Notes: a model not told the origin generated them from the sequence alone. DNA of 9,471 nt from an uncultured Alphaproteobacteria bacterium (GCA_913060845.1 CAJXVF010000050.1:1-9471), one strand, 5' to 3'. Positions 1-7,164 are shown, numbered from the stretch's first letter. A program made the numbers and translations.

Positions 1-42
1 CCTCTCTATTCGTCGGCAGCGTCAGATGTGTATAAGAGACAG
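1..42 (+). other. Illumina Nextera i5/Read-1 adapter (not genomic)
   Basis: Bases 10-23 read TCGTCGGCAGCGTC and 24-42 read AGATGTGTATAAGAGACAG, which is the Nextera Read-1 adapter with the 19-bp Tn5 mosaic end. Bases 2-9 read CTCTCTAT, matching a standard Nextera i5 index (the 502 index as I recall it), and base 1 fits the last base of P5. This is library-construction DNA. The ATG inside the mosaic end gives the false N-terminus MYKRQ to any reading frame that runs into the insert, so that start must not be used for the first gene. Confidence 0.98.
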
Positions 43-717
43 GTCTACTTTAATGAAACGAAACTGATTTTACCTACGAGTGATTTCTTCAAGGCGCCCA
101 AGGGAAGTAGTCACGACGCTGCGCAGGTGCTGTTTGACCGAGTTCGAGCGCATATGGGTATGTCTGATTGGTCTTGCAAACTTGTTCGCCAAGACGCTGA
201 CCCGAATACACACATCGCAACAGGTCTTTCGGTTCAGGGAGTCGAACAGTAGCCAAGTGGAATCTTCGGTTTTGATGGCAAGCAGATCACTATCACTTAT
301 TCGCCAGACCTTATGAAGTGGCCGGTTAGCTTTCTGGACATGTTATCGCATGAACTTGCTCACTATCTCTTGGCGGCTAATGTCGAGCACGCGCCAGGGG
401 GTGTGGACGCGCATGAGCTGATGACTGATCTTGCAGCGGTCTACGCGGGCTTTGGCCTGATCCAACTTGAAGGGGGCATGGTCGCAAGCGGCTACCAGGA
501 TGCGTTCGAAACGGGCTGGCAGATTGGCAATCTCGGGTATCTGTCATCCGAGACTCGGGCGTTCTCGCTTGCGCTTTTTGTCCTGAGCAAAGACATAGCC
601 CCATCAACCGCATTATCTTACTTGTCTTCCAGCAAGAGCAAACTCTTCCGAAGCGCACTGCGCATGCTTCGCAAACACCCTGAGATCGTGGATCGTATTA
701 AGGCGCTTGCCGGATGA
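43..717 (+). pseudogene. HExxH zinc-metallopeptidase-like protein, 5'-truncated, with in-frame TAG
   Basis: One reading frame runs from the adapter junction to the TGA at 715-717, interrupted only by TAG at 250-252. Protein-like sequence continues without a frame change across the stop: the upstream part ends in QGVEQ and the downstream part resumes PSGIFGFDGK. The downstream part holds HELAH (codons 349-363), a gluzincin-type zinc site. About 35 residues later HELMTDL offers a likely third acidic ligand. The C-terminal third is helical and ends in KALAG. I recall uncharacterised bacterial proteins with the same order (an LLPTP-type N-terminus, then HELxH, then a TDL segment), but know no function for them. 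The true N-terminus lies beyond the fragment. CAG to TAG, one transition, would explain the stop. It may be a decayed gene or a sequence error. It converges on typA. Confidence 0.7.
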
Positions 718-828
718 TGCCTCTCCGCTGTCGAAAGCTCGCCCATGCACGGCTAAACTCCGTATGCCAACATCAGCCAAACTTTAAACCAGCCGTTGTC
801 AGGCCAAATGCAGACTCCTCAGAAGCCC

Positions 829-845
829 ATGCTTTTTCAAAGCAT
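829..845. terminator. Weak hairpin between two convergent genes
   Basis: ATGCTTT (829-835) and AAAGCAT (839-845) form a perfect 7-bp stem with a 3-nt loop, in the 188-bp gap between the metallopeptidase-like gene and the 3' end of typA. The stem is A/T-rich and no U-run follows on either strand, so it is at best a weak bidirectional terminator. Nothing else in 718-905 is recognisable. Confidence 0.25.
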
Positions 846-905
846 CAACACGTCAAATCGGAATCTATGCAGTTTCGCGACCTCACTGCCCCGACCAACA
901 GCCGC

Positions 906-2729
906 CTACTCAGCCGCAGCTTTGCGGGATTGGCGTTTGCGTTCGTGGGGGTCGAGATAGCGTTTGCGGAGGCGGACGGCTTTAGGGGTTACTTCTACTA
1001 GCTCGTCATCAGCGATGTAGGCTAGGGCCTTTTCCAGGGTCATATCTACCGGGGTCGTCAGGGTGACAGACTCATCCTTGCCGGATGCTCGGAAGTTGGT
1101 GAGCTGTTTGGCCTTGAGGGGATTTACCTCCAGGTCTGACGGCTTGGCGTTCTCACCGATGATCATGCCCTGGTAGACCGGCACGCCGGATGGGATGAAC
1201 ATCAGCCCGCGATCTTCCAGGTTAAACAGGGCGTAGGGCGAGGCCTTGCCTGTTTCCATGGAGATCATTACGCCCGTCCGCCGGGCGGCGATGGCACCCT
1301 TGTGCGGGCCATAGGCGTGGAATACCCGGTTCATAACACCAGTGCCGCGCGTTTCCGTGAGGAACAGGCCGTGATAGCCGATTAGGCCACGCGCGGGTGC
1401 CAGGAACGTCAAGCGCTGCTTGCCGCCACCCGATGGGCGCATGTCCTGCAACTCACCACGACGCTCGGAGACTGACTGCACGACGGCACCAGAATATTCT
1501 TCATCCACGTCCACGACGACTTCTTCAATCGGCTCTTCCCGCTTGCCCGTTTCTGGGTTGCTGCGGAACAGCACGCGCGGACGGCTGACGGATAGCTCAT
1601 AGCCCTCACGGCGCATTTGCTCGATCAACACGGCCAGCTGCAATTCACCTCGGCCCGCGACTTCAAACGCGTCCTTGTCTTGCGTTTCGCTGATCCGGAT
1701 CGCGACATTGCCCTCTGCTTCCCGCATCAACCGATCCCGGATCTGGCGGGAGGTGACTTTGTCGCCCTCCTGACCAGCAAGCGGGCTGTCATTAATCGAG
1801 AAAGTCATGGCCAACGTCGAAGGGTCGATTGGCTGCGAAGGCAGCGGCTCCGTCACTTCAATTGCGGCAATGGTGTCCGCGACAGTGGCTTCGGAAAGCC
1901 CCGCAAGCGCCACAATGTCGCCAGCGCTTGCTGACTCAACTGGCTGACGTTCCAGGCCACGGAAAGCCAGAATTTTGGTGATACGACCGCTTTCAATGCG
2001 GCCGCTGCCAGCGCGCAGTGCGTGGACCTGGCCATTGGCGACGATCGTGCCGCTCTCGATACGGCCAGTCAGGATGCGGCCCAAATAGGGGTCGGCCTCA
2101 AGCGTTGTCGCCAACATACTGAACGGCCCATCAGCATTGACGTCCGGCTCGGATGTATGGCTAACGATGACATCGAACAGTGCGGCCATGTCTTCAGTTT
2201 TTTCGTCCGGGTCCATGCTGGCCCAACCCGCTTTGGCGGAGGCAAAGACGCATGGGAAATCGAGCTGGGCTTCGTTGGCACCAAGCGCGCCGAAGAGATC
2301 AAACGTCTCATCCTGCACTTCGTAAGCGCGCTGCTCTGGCTTATCGACCTTGTTGACGACCACAATCGGCTTCAGGCCAAGGGCTAAGGCTTTCGCTAGC
2401 ACGAACTTGGTCTGTGGCATTGGGCCTTCAGACGCGTCGACCAGTAGGCAAACGCCATCGACCATGCCAAGGATACGCTCAACCTCACCACCGAAATCGG
2501 CGTGACCTGGGGTATCGACGATGTTGATGCGAACACCTTCCCATTCAACCGACGTACATTTTGCCAGAATGGTGATGCCGCGTTCCTGCTCCAGATCATT
2601 GGAGTCCATTGCACGTTCTGCAACGCGTTGGTTATCCCGGAAGGAGCCGGACTGCCTTAGCAGGCAATCAACGAGAGTCGTTTTGCCATGATCGACGTGC
2701 GCGATAATCGCGATATTGCGGATATCCAT
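906..2729 (-). CDS. typA: Translational GTPase TypA/BipA
   Basis: 607 residues, the usual length for TypA/BipA, a ribosome-associated GTPase of the EF-G/LepA class involved in 50S assembly and adaptation to cold and other stress. All GTPase motifs are visible: G1 HVDHGKTT (residues 11-18), G2 RGITI (50-54), G3 DTPGH (72-76), G4 NKVD (126-129) and G5 SAK (164-166). They are followed by the beta-barrel domain 2, the EF-G-like domains III and V with the family motif ARGLIGYHG, and the BipA-specific C-terminal domain ending in a basic stretch. It starts at ATG 2729 and ends with TAG. No strong Shine-Dalgarno precedes the start. A good promoter lies about 85 nt upstream, so although cinA lies upstream in the same direction, typA probably has its own transcript. 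The sequence looks intact and resembles alphaproteobacterial TypA. Confidence 0.97.
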   Translation of the reverse strand: MDIRNIAIIAHVDHGKTTLVDCLLRQSGSFRDNQRVAERAMDSNDLEQERGITILAKCTSVEWEGVRINIVDTPGHADFGGEVERILGMVDGVCLLVDASEGPMPQTKFVLAKALALGLKPIVVVNKVDKPEQRAYEVQDETFDLFGALGANEAQLDFPCVFASAKAGWASMDPDEKTEDMAALFDVIVSHTSEPDVNADGPFSMLATTLEADPYLGRILTGRIESGTIVANGQVHALRAGSGRIESGRITKILAFRGLERQPVESASAGDIVALAGLSEATVADTIAAIEVTEPLPSQPIDPSTLAMTFSINDSPLAGQEGDKVTSRQIRDRLMREAEGNVAIRISETQDKDAFEVAGRGELQLAVLIEQMRREGYELSVSRPRVLFRSNPETGKREEPIEEVVVDVDEEYSGAVVQSVSERRGELQDMRPSGGGKQRLTFLAPARGLIGYHGLFLTETRGTGVMNRVFHAYGPHKGAIAARRTGVMISMETGKASPYALFNLEDRGLMFIPSGVPVYQGMIIGENAKPSDLEVNPLKAKQLTNFRASGKDESVTLTTPVDMTLEKALAYIADDELVEVTPKAVRLRKRYLDPHERKRQSRKAAAE

Positions 2730-2813
2730 TGGGCTAAACCATTCCAGGCGCGACCAGGGCGCTCAGCGCCGCTCCCGCCTCTCTAACAAACATGTGTGAA
2801 AGTGTTGCAGCGC

Positions 2814-2841
2814 AATATAGGCCACAATCCTTGCTACTCAA
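2814..2841 (-). promoter_or_regulatory. Putative sigma70-type promoter of typA
   Basis: On the minus strand a -35-like TTGAGT (2836-2841) and a -10-like TATATT (2814-2819) are separated by 16 bp. TATATT matches the consensus at 5 of 6 positions and TTGAGT at 4 of 6. The predicted transcript would have a leader of about 80 nt before the typA ATG. This leader contains GGCGCT-C-AGCGCC (2758-2770), able to form a short hairpin. Confidence 0.5.
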
Positions 2842-2842
2842 G

Positions 2843-2854
2843 GGCTTTAAAGCC
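2843..2854. repeat. Perfect 12-bp palindrome abutting the typA promoter
   Basis: GGCTTTAAAGCC is a perfect palindrome that begins 2 bp upstream of the predicted typA -35 box. This is a plausible place for a dimeric regulator to bind; as RNA it could also form a small hairpin after cinA. No T-run follows on the minus strand, so I do not call it a terminator. No regulator can be assigned. Confidence 0.3.
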
Positions 2855-2908
2855 GCAGGGGCTTAAGTCAAGGCCTCTCTTCGGGCGATACGGATACACG
2901 CAACCAGC

Positions 2909-4174
2909 TTAAGTCGCGTCTTTACGTTCAAAGTCCACAACATCAGCGGCGGACAGGCCTTGCAGGATGCGGCGCAATACGTCGAGGGCCATTTCAACGC
3001 CGCCATTCCGCACACGGTCCGGCCCGCCAACAATGCAAGCGCTGCGGACGATGGTTTCCTGGCCGCTGCGGGCGACAGCGATCTGCACCATGCCTTCGCC
3101 CGAATTGCCTTCATCCGCAGGCGCTATCAGCACCGCAAGACCGTGGCTAGCGCTGGAGGTATCGGCTACAGCTTCGGCATAGGCTTTTGCGGTACTGGCT
3201 GATGCCCGGTCATAAGCTTCGCCCAGGCCAAGTGCCCGTCCGAGCGCACGAACTGTACCGCCAACGCCGCCGCGTTTGAACACTTTGCCATCAGAATCTA
3301 TCGCGACCAGCCGGCCCGCAACGGCACCGTTTGTGCCGTATTCGGCAACAGCAAGCGTACCACCCGCCATGGCTTTAAGAATGACACTCTCAAGGGTGTC
3401 CGTGTCTTCACTCAGGATATAAGCGCCCATGCGCTCCCGGATCACGGCTTCGATAGGTGCCATGCGGGCTTCAAGTTCTTCCATGGATTGGCCACGCCCG
3501 AACAGCTTTGTTTCAAGCTGCGGATAATGCGCCTGGAAGCCAAGCTTGACCTCCCCACCTTCGGCTAGACCCTCAGCGCCTTTCAACATGTCATCAACAC
3601 GGCTTTCGCCCATGCCGAACGAATGGAAGCGCTTCAGGCGAACGATCGCTTGGGTACCGGACTGTTTCAGCAAGCGTGGGATCAGCTGATGCTCCAGCAT
3701 ATGCCGAATTTCACGCGGAACGCCCGGTGTGAAATAGAACTTCGCCTTGCCAATCGTCAGCGCAAAACCGCATGCCGTGCCGACAGGGTTGTCAATTAGC
3801 TCCGAACCCTCGGGCAGCATCGCCTGCTTCTTATTGTTTGGCGGCATGACACGGCCACGGGCTGCATAGAAGGTCTCGATATGCTTTAGCCAGCCCTCGT
3901 CCAATTTGAGGCCAACGCCAGCAGCTTCCGCCGCCACTTCCTGGCTTAGGTCATCTACAGTCGGCCCAAGGCCGCCATTGACGATTACGGCGTCCGCACG
4001 CGCACCGGCTAGCTTGAAGGCTTCGACCAAGCTTTCCCGATCATCGCCAACAGTCGTGCCCCAAACGACATCAAGGCCCACTTCCTGAAGACGGCGCGCC
4101 ATGTGGCTGTAATTGGTGTTGATCGTTTTACCGCTCAAAACCTCGTCGCCTGTGCAGAGAATTTCAATACGCAT
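2909..4174 (-). CDS. cinA: CinA-family protein, YfaY-like (competence/damage-inducible protein A)
   Basis: 421 residues from the second of two adjacent Met codons. The N-terminal half (about 1-170) is a MoaB/Mog-like CinA domain: CTGDEVLSG (7-15), NGGLGPTVDD (66-75), NPVGTACGF (129-137) and FFTPGVP-type YFTPGVP (147-153). Wording such as RGRVMPPN and NPVGTACGF closely matches my memory of E. coli YfaY. In related proteins this domain hydrolyses nucleotide pyrophosphate bonds such as ADP-ribose. The C-terminal half (about 255-410) is the NMN-deamidase (PncC) fold, but the usual AESCTGG motif reads AEYGTNG (277-283), so the catalytic Ser is Tyr and deamidation is probably lost, as reported for YfaY. 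Start choice: AGGA (4182-4185) lies 7 nt from ATG 4174 but only 4 nt from ATG 4177. It diverges from the pentapeptide-repeat gene and has a strong promoter. Confidence 0.92.
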   Translation of the reverse strand: MRIEILCTGDEVLSGKTINTNYSHMARRLQEVGLDVVWGTTVGDDRESLVEAFKLAGARADAVIVNGGLGPTVDDLSQEVAAEAAGVGLKLDEGWLKHIETFYAARGRVMPPNNKKQAMLPEGSELIDNPVGTACGFALTIGKAKFYFTPGVPREIRHMLEHQLIPRLLKQSGTQAIVRLKRFHSFGMGESRVDDMLKGAEGLAEGGEVKLGFQAHYPQLETKLFGRGQSMEELEARMAPIEAVIRERMGAYILSEDTDTLESVILKAMAGGTLAVAEYGTNGAVAGRLVAIDSDGKVFKRGGVGGTVRALGRALGLGEAYDRASASTAKAYAEAVADTSSASHGLAVLIAPADEGNSGEGMVQIAVARSGQETIVRSACIVGGPDRVRNGGVEMALDVLRRILQGLSAADVVDFERKDAT

Positions 4175-4181
4175 CATTGTT

Positions 4182-4185
4182 TCCT
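4182..4185 (-). promoter_or_regulatory. Ribosome binding site deciding the cinA start
   Basis: On the minus strand AGGA, within AAAGGAA, is placed 7 nt before ATG 4174 and 4 nt before ATG 4177. The spacing favours the inner Met, which also gives the shorter N-terminus normal for the family. Confidence 0.55.
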
Positions 4186-4212
4186 TTAGGCCGCATCGCC
4201 TTGTTCGCTCCG

Positions 4213-4241
4213 CTTATACGAAGCCTGATCGCCGCTGACAA
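4213..4241 (-). promoter_or_regulatory. Putative sigma70-type promoter of cinA
   Basis: On the minus strand TTGTCA (4236-4241) and TATAAG (4213-4218) are separated by exactly 17 bp. Each hexamer matches the sigma70 consensus at 5 of 6 positions. Transcription starting near 4206 would give a leader of about 30 nt with a well-placed AGGA. This is the best promoter in the window. I see no comparable promoter on the plus strand of this gap for the divergent gene. Confidence 0.6.
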
Positions 4242-4314
4242 AGCAGACGTGCGTGCTGCAACGGGTCGTGGCATACTGCAGCATCCTGTTTCTTCCCGTT
4301 TTCAGCGGATACTC

Positions 4315-5070
4315 ATGATGATTTGGCGAATTTTTATTGGTGCGCTCGCGATTTCGTTTGGTGCGATGCCAGCTCTGGCCGCCAATAGCGACGACCTGGC
4401 CCGTGTGCTTGCCGGTGAGGACTGCGTGAAATGCAACCTCAGGCAGGCAGATTTCAGCGGCGTGAACCTCGCTGGGCGCAATCTAGGTGGCGCGAAATTG
4501 GATGGCGCGAAGTTTGTTGGCGCAAATATCGCGGGTGCCAATCTTTCTGGCACAAAATTAGTCGCAGCAGATTTCACCAATGCGAAGGCCGCCGGGGCGC
4601 AGTTTGTAATCGCCAATCTGGATGACTCGACCTTCGCCGGCGCAGAAATCGAAGCGGCAGATTTCAGCAGCGCCCGCATGGACGAAGTGCAGATGCAAGG
4701 TGTGCAGGCAGACGGCGCGATCTTCCGAAGAGCGAAAATGCGTGCAGTGAATTTTACGGAGGCACGACTGCTTGGCGCGGACTTTAGCGGCACAAGCGCG
4801 CCCGCGGGCATATTCGACAAAGCCCTGATGGACGGCGTAACGTTCCGTTATGGTAAAATGTTCGGCGCATCATTCAAGGGCACAAGCCTTCCTGGCGCTG
4901 ACTTTTCCGAAGCTGGCCTTTGGCGCGTGGATTTCACCGGTGCGAAGCTGGATGGCGTTAAGTTCATCAACGCCTATCTCAAGATCGCAGTGTTCTCGGA
5001 TGGCCTCAAAGGCGTAAACTTTTGCGGTGCCACAATGCCAGACGGCAAATCGAACTTTAATGCCTGCTAA
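4315..5070 (+). CDS. Exported pentapeptide-repeat protein
   Basis: 251 residues from ATG 4315 (ATG 4318 is also possible). An upstream in-frame TTG at 4177 would add 46 residues ahead of a clear signal peptide, so I reject it. Residues 1-22 have a charged start (WR), a hydrophobic core and a cleavage site at about ALA-AN, so the protein should be periplasmic or secreted. Residues about 41-236 are near-continuous pentapeptide repeats of the A(D/N)(L/F)xx type, such as ADFSG, ANLSG and AKLDG, predicted to form a right-handed quadrilateral beta-helix. Cys37 and Cys40 precede the repeats, and Cys237 and Cys251 bracket the C-terminal CGATMPDG segment; a similar cap occurs in other exported pentapeptide proteins and suggests disulfides. 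Molecular function is unknown. GGA at 4307-4309 is a modest Shine-Dalgarno. The TAA stop is 1 nt from the end of the convergent oxidoreductase gene. Confidence 0.88.
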   Translation: MMIWRIFIGALAISFGAMPALAANSDDLARVLAGEDCVKCNLRQADFSGVNLAGRNLGGAKLDGAKFVGANIAGANLSGTKLVAADFTNAKAAGAQFVIANLDDSTFAGAEIEAADFSSARMDEVQMQGVQADGAIFRRAKMRAVNFTEARLLGADFSGTSAPAGIFDKALMDGVTFRYGKMFGASFKGTSLPGADFSEAGLWRVDFTGAKLDGVKFINAYLKIAVFSDGLKGVNFCGATMPDGKSNFNAC

Positions 5071-5071
5071 C

Positions 5072-6457
5072 TCAATAAGGCCCAGGCTCAAGGTCGGAAC
5101 CGTCAAAGAAGCGGTTGGAGCAGAACCGGGTCAGGTCATGGCCTGGCGTTTGGCCTTGGACTAGGTCTGCTGTCAACCGCCCGATTGCGGGCCCAATGCC
5201 AAAACCGTGGCCGGAAAGGCCGGTGGCAGTAAATAAGCCAGGCATACGGTGATCTTCGCCGAGCACCGGCACAGCGTCCGGCGTTACGTCGATCATTCCG
5301 GCCCACGCCTCCACAACGTCCAAATCCTTCAGGCCCGGAAACCGTTGGCCAAGCCGTTCCTGCACACGGGCGACGACAGTGGGCGATGGTGGCGGGTTCA
5401 ACACACGCATCGCCTCAAACGGACTCTTCTCGTCCGCAGACCAGCGCCGGGGCGCACCCCAGGCCCCGGGGTACCCTTTCGGCGCCATCGGTTTGATGCG
5501 CACATCCTTGGCCGACAGCTTCATCAGCTTTAGGTATTTTCGGAAATACTTAAAGGACTTCGGGCTTAAGAAGTGCTCGGCTAAATCTGCGCTGGTGACA
5601 GAATACCCGCCATCTTCACGCCTTCTGAGCGCCAGGCCAGGGCTGGAGACGTTTGGGCCGTCATATCCACCTATTGGCGCTGGGCATGTACGCATCACCG
5701 TTGATCGGACAGCCAATTGCGGCAGGTCGATCCCAGCATTTCCGGCAAAATGCGTTGACCATGCGCCGCCCGCTAGAACGACACGGTCCGTCGCAATCCG
5801 GCCATGTTCCGTCACCACCCCGGCGACGCGGCCACCAGCCACATCGAGCGTGCGGACGGCGCAATTTTCAACAATGATCGCCCCCGCCCGTTCCGCTGCC
5901 CGAGCTAACGCGGGCACGGCTACAAACGGCTCGGCCCGACCGTCACTTGGGGTGATCATGCCGCCGGCCCACTCGCCACCGCCAACCGGTCCAGCGATAT
6001 CAGGATAGCGGGCCCGGATGTCCGCTGCCGTCAGCAGCACCATGTCGAGTTGCGCCTGTTTTGCTGTATCGTACCAGCCTTCATATTTTGTCATGGCAGC
6101 AGGGCTATCGGCTAAGTATAGGCAGCCTGACTGGCTAAAATTCAGGTCCGTCTCACCCGTTTCTGCGGCGAGGCCCTGCCAGAGGCGGTTTGCCTCCATC
6201 ATAATCGGAAGTTCGGCCCAATCCCGGCCTTGCTGGCGCACCCAGCCCCAGTTTCGGCTGGATTGTTCCGCCGCGACCCGGCCCTTCTCACACAGCACAA
6301 CCCGAACACCGCGCTTGGCAAGGTAATATGCTGTTGAGACGCCCGCCACACCGCCGCCGATCACCACCACATCTGCTTTATCCGGATGCGGCCCCGGAAA
6401 CTGAACTGGCGATGCTTCGCTGATCAGCGAAGGCTGTGCGATGGGAAAGGCATTCAT
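5072..6457 (-). CDS. FAD-dependent oxidoreductase, DAO family (glycine/D-amino-acid oxidase-like)
   Basis: 461 residues, typical of the DAO superfamily with a short N-terminal extension. The FAD-binding Rossmann motif is VVVIGGGVAGVSTAYYLAKR (residues 30-49), with Glu57 at the end of the second strand to hold the ribose. Next comes SSRNWGWVRQQGRD (66-79), a signature I associate with opine/octopine oxidase-like and other amine-oxidising relatives. Near the C-terminus are AWAGMIDVTPDAVPVLGE and the FAD-contacting GLSGHGFGIGPAIGRL. The reaction is probably oxidative deamination of a secondary amine or amino acid, but the substrate cannot be read from sequence. There is no signal peptide, so it is likely cytoplasmic. 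The start is supported by TTGGAG, with GGAG at 6465-6468, 7 nt before the ATG. It is divergent from the P460-like lipoprotein gene across 161 bp, and the two could share regulation. Confidence 0.88.
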   Translation of the reverse strand: MNAFPIAQPSLISEASPVQFPGPHPDKADVVVIGGGVAGVSTAYYLAKRGVRVVLCEKGRVAAEQSSRNWGWVRQQGRDWAELPIMMEANRLWQGLAAETGETDLNFSQSGCLYLADSPAAMTKYEGWYDTAKQAQLDMVLLTAADIRARYPDIAGPVGGGEWAGGMITPSDGRAEPFVAVPALARAAERAGAIIVENCAVRTLDVAGGRVAGVVTEHGRIATDRVVLAGGAWSTHFAGNAGIDLPQLAVRSTVMRTCPAPIGGYDGPNVSSPGLALRRREDGGYSVTSADLAEHFLSPKSFKYFRKYLKLMKLSAKDVRIKPMAPKGYPGAWGAPRRWSADEKSPFEAMRVLNPPPSPTVVARVQERLGQRFPGLKDLDVVEAWAGMIDVTPDAVPVLGEDHRMPGLFTATGLSGHGFGIGPAIGRLTADLVQGQTPGHDLTRFCSNRFFDGSDLEPGPY

Positions 6458-6507
6458 GGGTCATCTCCAAGCATCACGATACCCGCAGCCTAACGCGTTC
6501 ACGGATC

Positions 6508-6581
6508 GTCACCAATCCGTCACAGCTCTCTCACCCGGGAGTGACAGCAAGTGATGCGACACCCTGCAGCACACCTGTGAC
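6508..6581. repeat. Clustered GTCAC/GTGAC pentamers in a divergent intergenic region
   Basis: The 161-bp gap between the oxidoreductase and lipoprotein starts contains GTCAC at 6508-6512 and 6519-6523 (11 bp apart, one helical turn) and GTGAC at 6541-6545 and 6577-6581. The longer arms GTCACAG (6519-6525) and CTGTGAC (6575-6581) form a 7-bp inverted repeat. Such an arrangement could be regulator half-sites controlling both genes. A pentamer recurs easily by chance, so this is only suggestive. No clear -35/-10 pair was found here on either strand. Confidence 0.3.
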
Positions 6582-6607
6582 TGTAATCATCTTCGAAACC
6601 AAATGGC

Positions 6608-6613
6608 GGGAGG
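6608..6613 (+). promoter_or_regulatory. Ribosome binding site deciding the lipoprotein start
   Basis: GGGAGG ends 5 nt before ATG 6619, fixing the start of the lipoprotein. Earlier in-frame ATGs, such as 6436 inside the oxidoreductase gene, would place a long non-signal segment in front of the lipoprotein signal peptide. Confidence 0.7.
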
Positions 6614-6618
6614 ATGCG

Positions 6619-7164
6619 ATGATCCATACGATATCCAAAAAGTATATCAAGCGGGGGCTTGGCGTTGCAGTGCTAGCAGCGGCGGCGATTGGGCTCGCGA
6701 GTTGCGGACCGACAGCAAAACGGCAAACCCAAACGGCGAGCGTCGCTGATGCAAAGCCTTTTAGCGGGCCGCAAAGCGTCGCCTTCGCTGGCAAGCTTTG
6801 GCGGGCCATGGAGGCCAACAAACTCGTTGGCAAGAACGCGATTATCGGCTTTCCTTATGAGGGCAATAAGCCCCACGGCGCGTGGCTGGAGAACCTCGAA
6901 ACAGATATCGAGGTAGATGGCCGTGTCGGGCATATCATCGTTAAAAATAACTACGGTCCATCTGCAGATGTTGATCCCGAAACGATCATGACCAACCGCT
7001 TGAAGCATCTGGGCGCAGTGACAGTCATGTTCCGCCGTGAAGCTGGATATGACGCGCAGAACAAGAACTGGTTCTGGGCGAAATACCTTCCCGATGGATC
7101 CCTCGATAAGAACCCTAATGGCATGCAATTGGCAGGACGCGTCGCCAAAAGTCCGTGGGCGTAA
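6619..7164 (+). CDS. Lipoprotein with cytochrome P460-like domain lacking the CxxCH haem motif
   Basis: 181 residues. The N-terminus is a lipoprotein signal peptide: KKYIKR, a hydrophobic core, then lipobox LASC with Cys29 as the lipidated residue. Residues +2/+3 are Gly-Pro, not Asp, so outer-membrane sorting is likely if the cell is Gram-negative. Residues about 55-181 resemble the cytochrome P460 fold: LWRAM (60-64), PHGAWLEN (85-92), HIIVKNNYG (105-113), VTVMFRREAGYD (134-145) and NWFWAKYLPDG (150-160). Classical P460 proteins end in a CxxCH c-haem motif after this stretch. Here the protein ends AGRVAKSPWA and stops with TAA; its only cysteine is the lipobox Cys. Reading through the stop, or in the +2 frame past it, also gives no CxxCH. 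It may bind haem non-covalently, bind something else, or be a degenerate P460. Family assignment is from remembered motifs. Confidence 0.75.
   Translation: MIHTISKKYIKRGLGVAVLAAAAIGLASCGPTAKRQTQTASVADAKPFSGPQSVAFAGKLWRAMEANKLVGKNAIIGFPYEGNKPHGAWLENLETDIEVDGRVGHIIVKNNYGPSADVDPETIMTNRLKHLGAVTVMFRREAGYDAQNKNWFWAKYLPDGSLDKNPNGMQLAGRVAKSPWA

Noticed and set aside
24..42. Real Tn5/IS50 mosaic ends marking a composite transposon
   Set aside because: The mosaic ends are joined to Illumina sequencing arms and an index at the record's extremes, and no transposase or IS50 sequence is present.
28..252. Complete 74-residue ORF beginning MYKRQ
   Set aside because: The start codon and first five residues are encoded by the Nextera mosaic end; the real gene begins before the fragment.
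714..1001. 95-residue plus-strand ORF overlapping the first gene's stop
   Set aside because: Its last third is antisense to the typA 3' end, it has no Shine-Dalgarno, and the composition shows no recognisable domain.
4177..4314. TTG start at 4177 for the pentapeptide protein
   Set aside because: It would add 46 residues in front of a clear signal peptide, and it overlaps the cinA start and the cinA promoter.
4302..4820. 172-residue minus-strand ORF
   Set aside because: It is exactly antisense to the pentapeptide repeats, whose regular codon pattern keeps the opposite strand open.
5379..6008. 209-residue plus-strand ORF
   Set aside because: It is antisense to the well-supported FAD oxidoreductase and has low-complexity Pro/Arg/Ser composition without a ribosome site.
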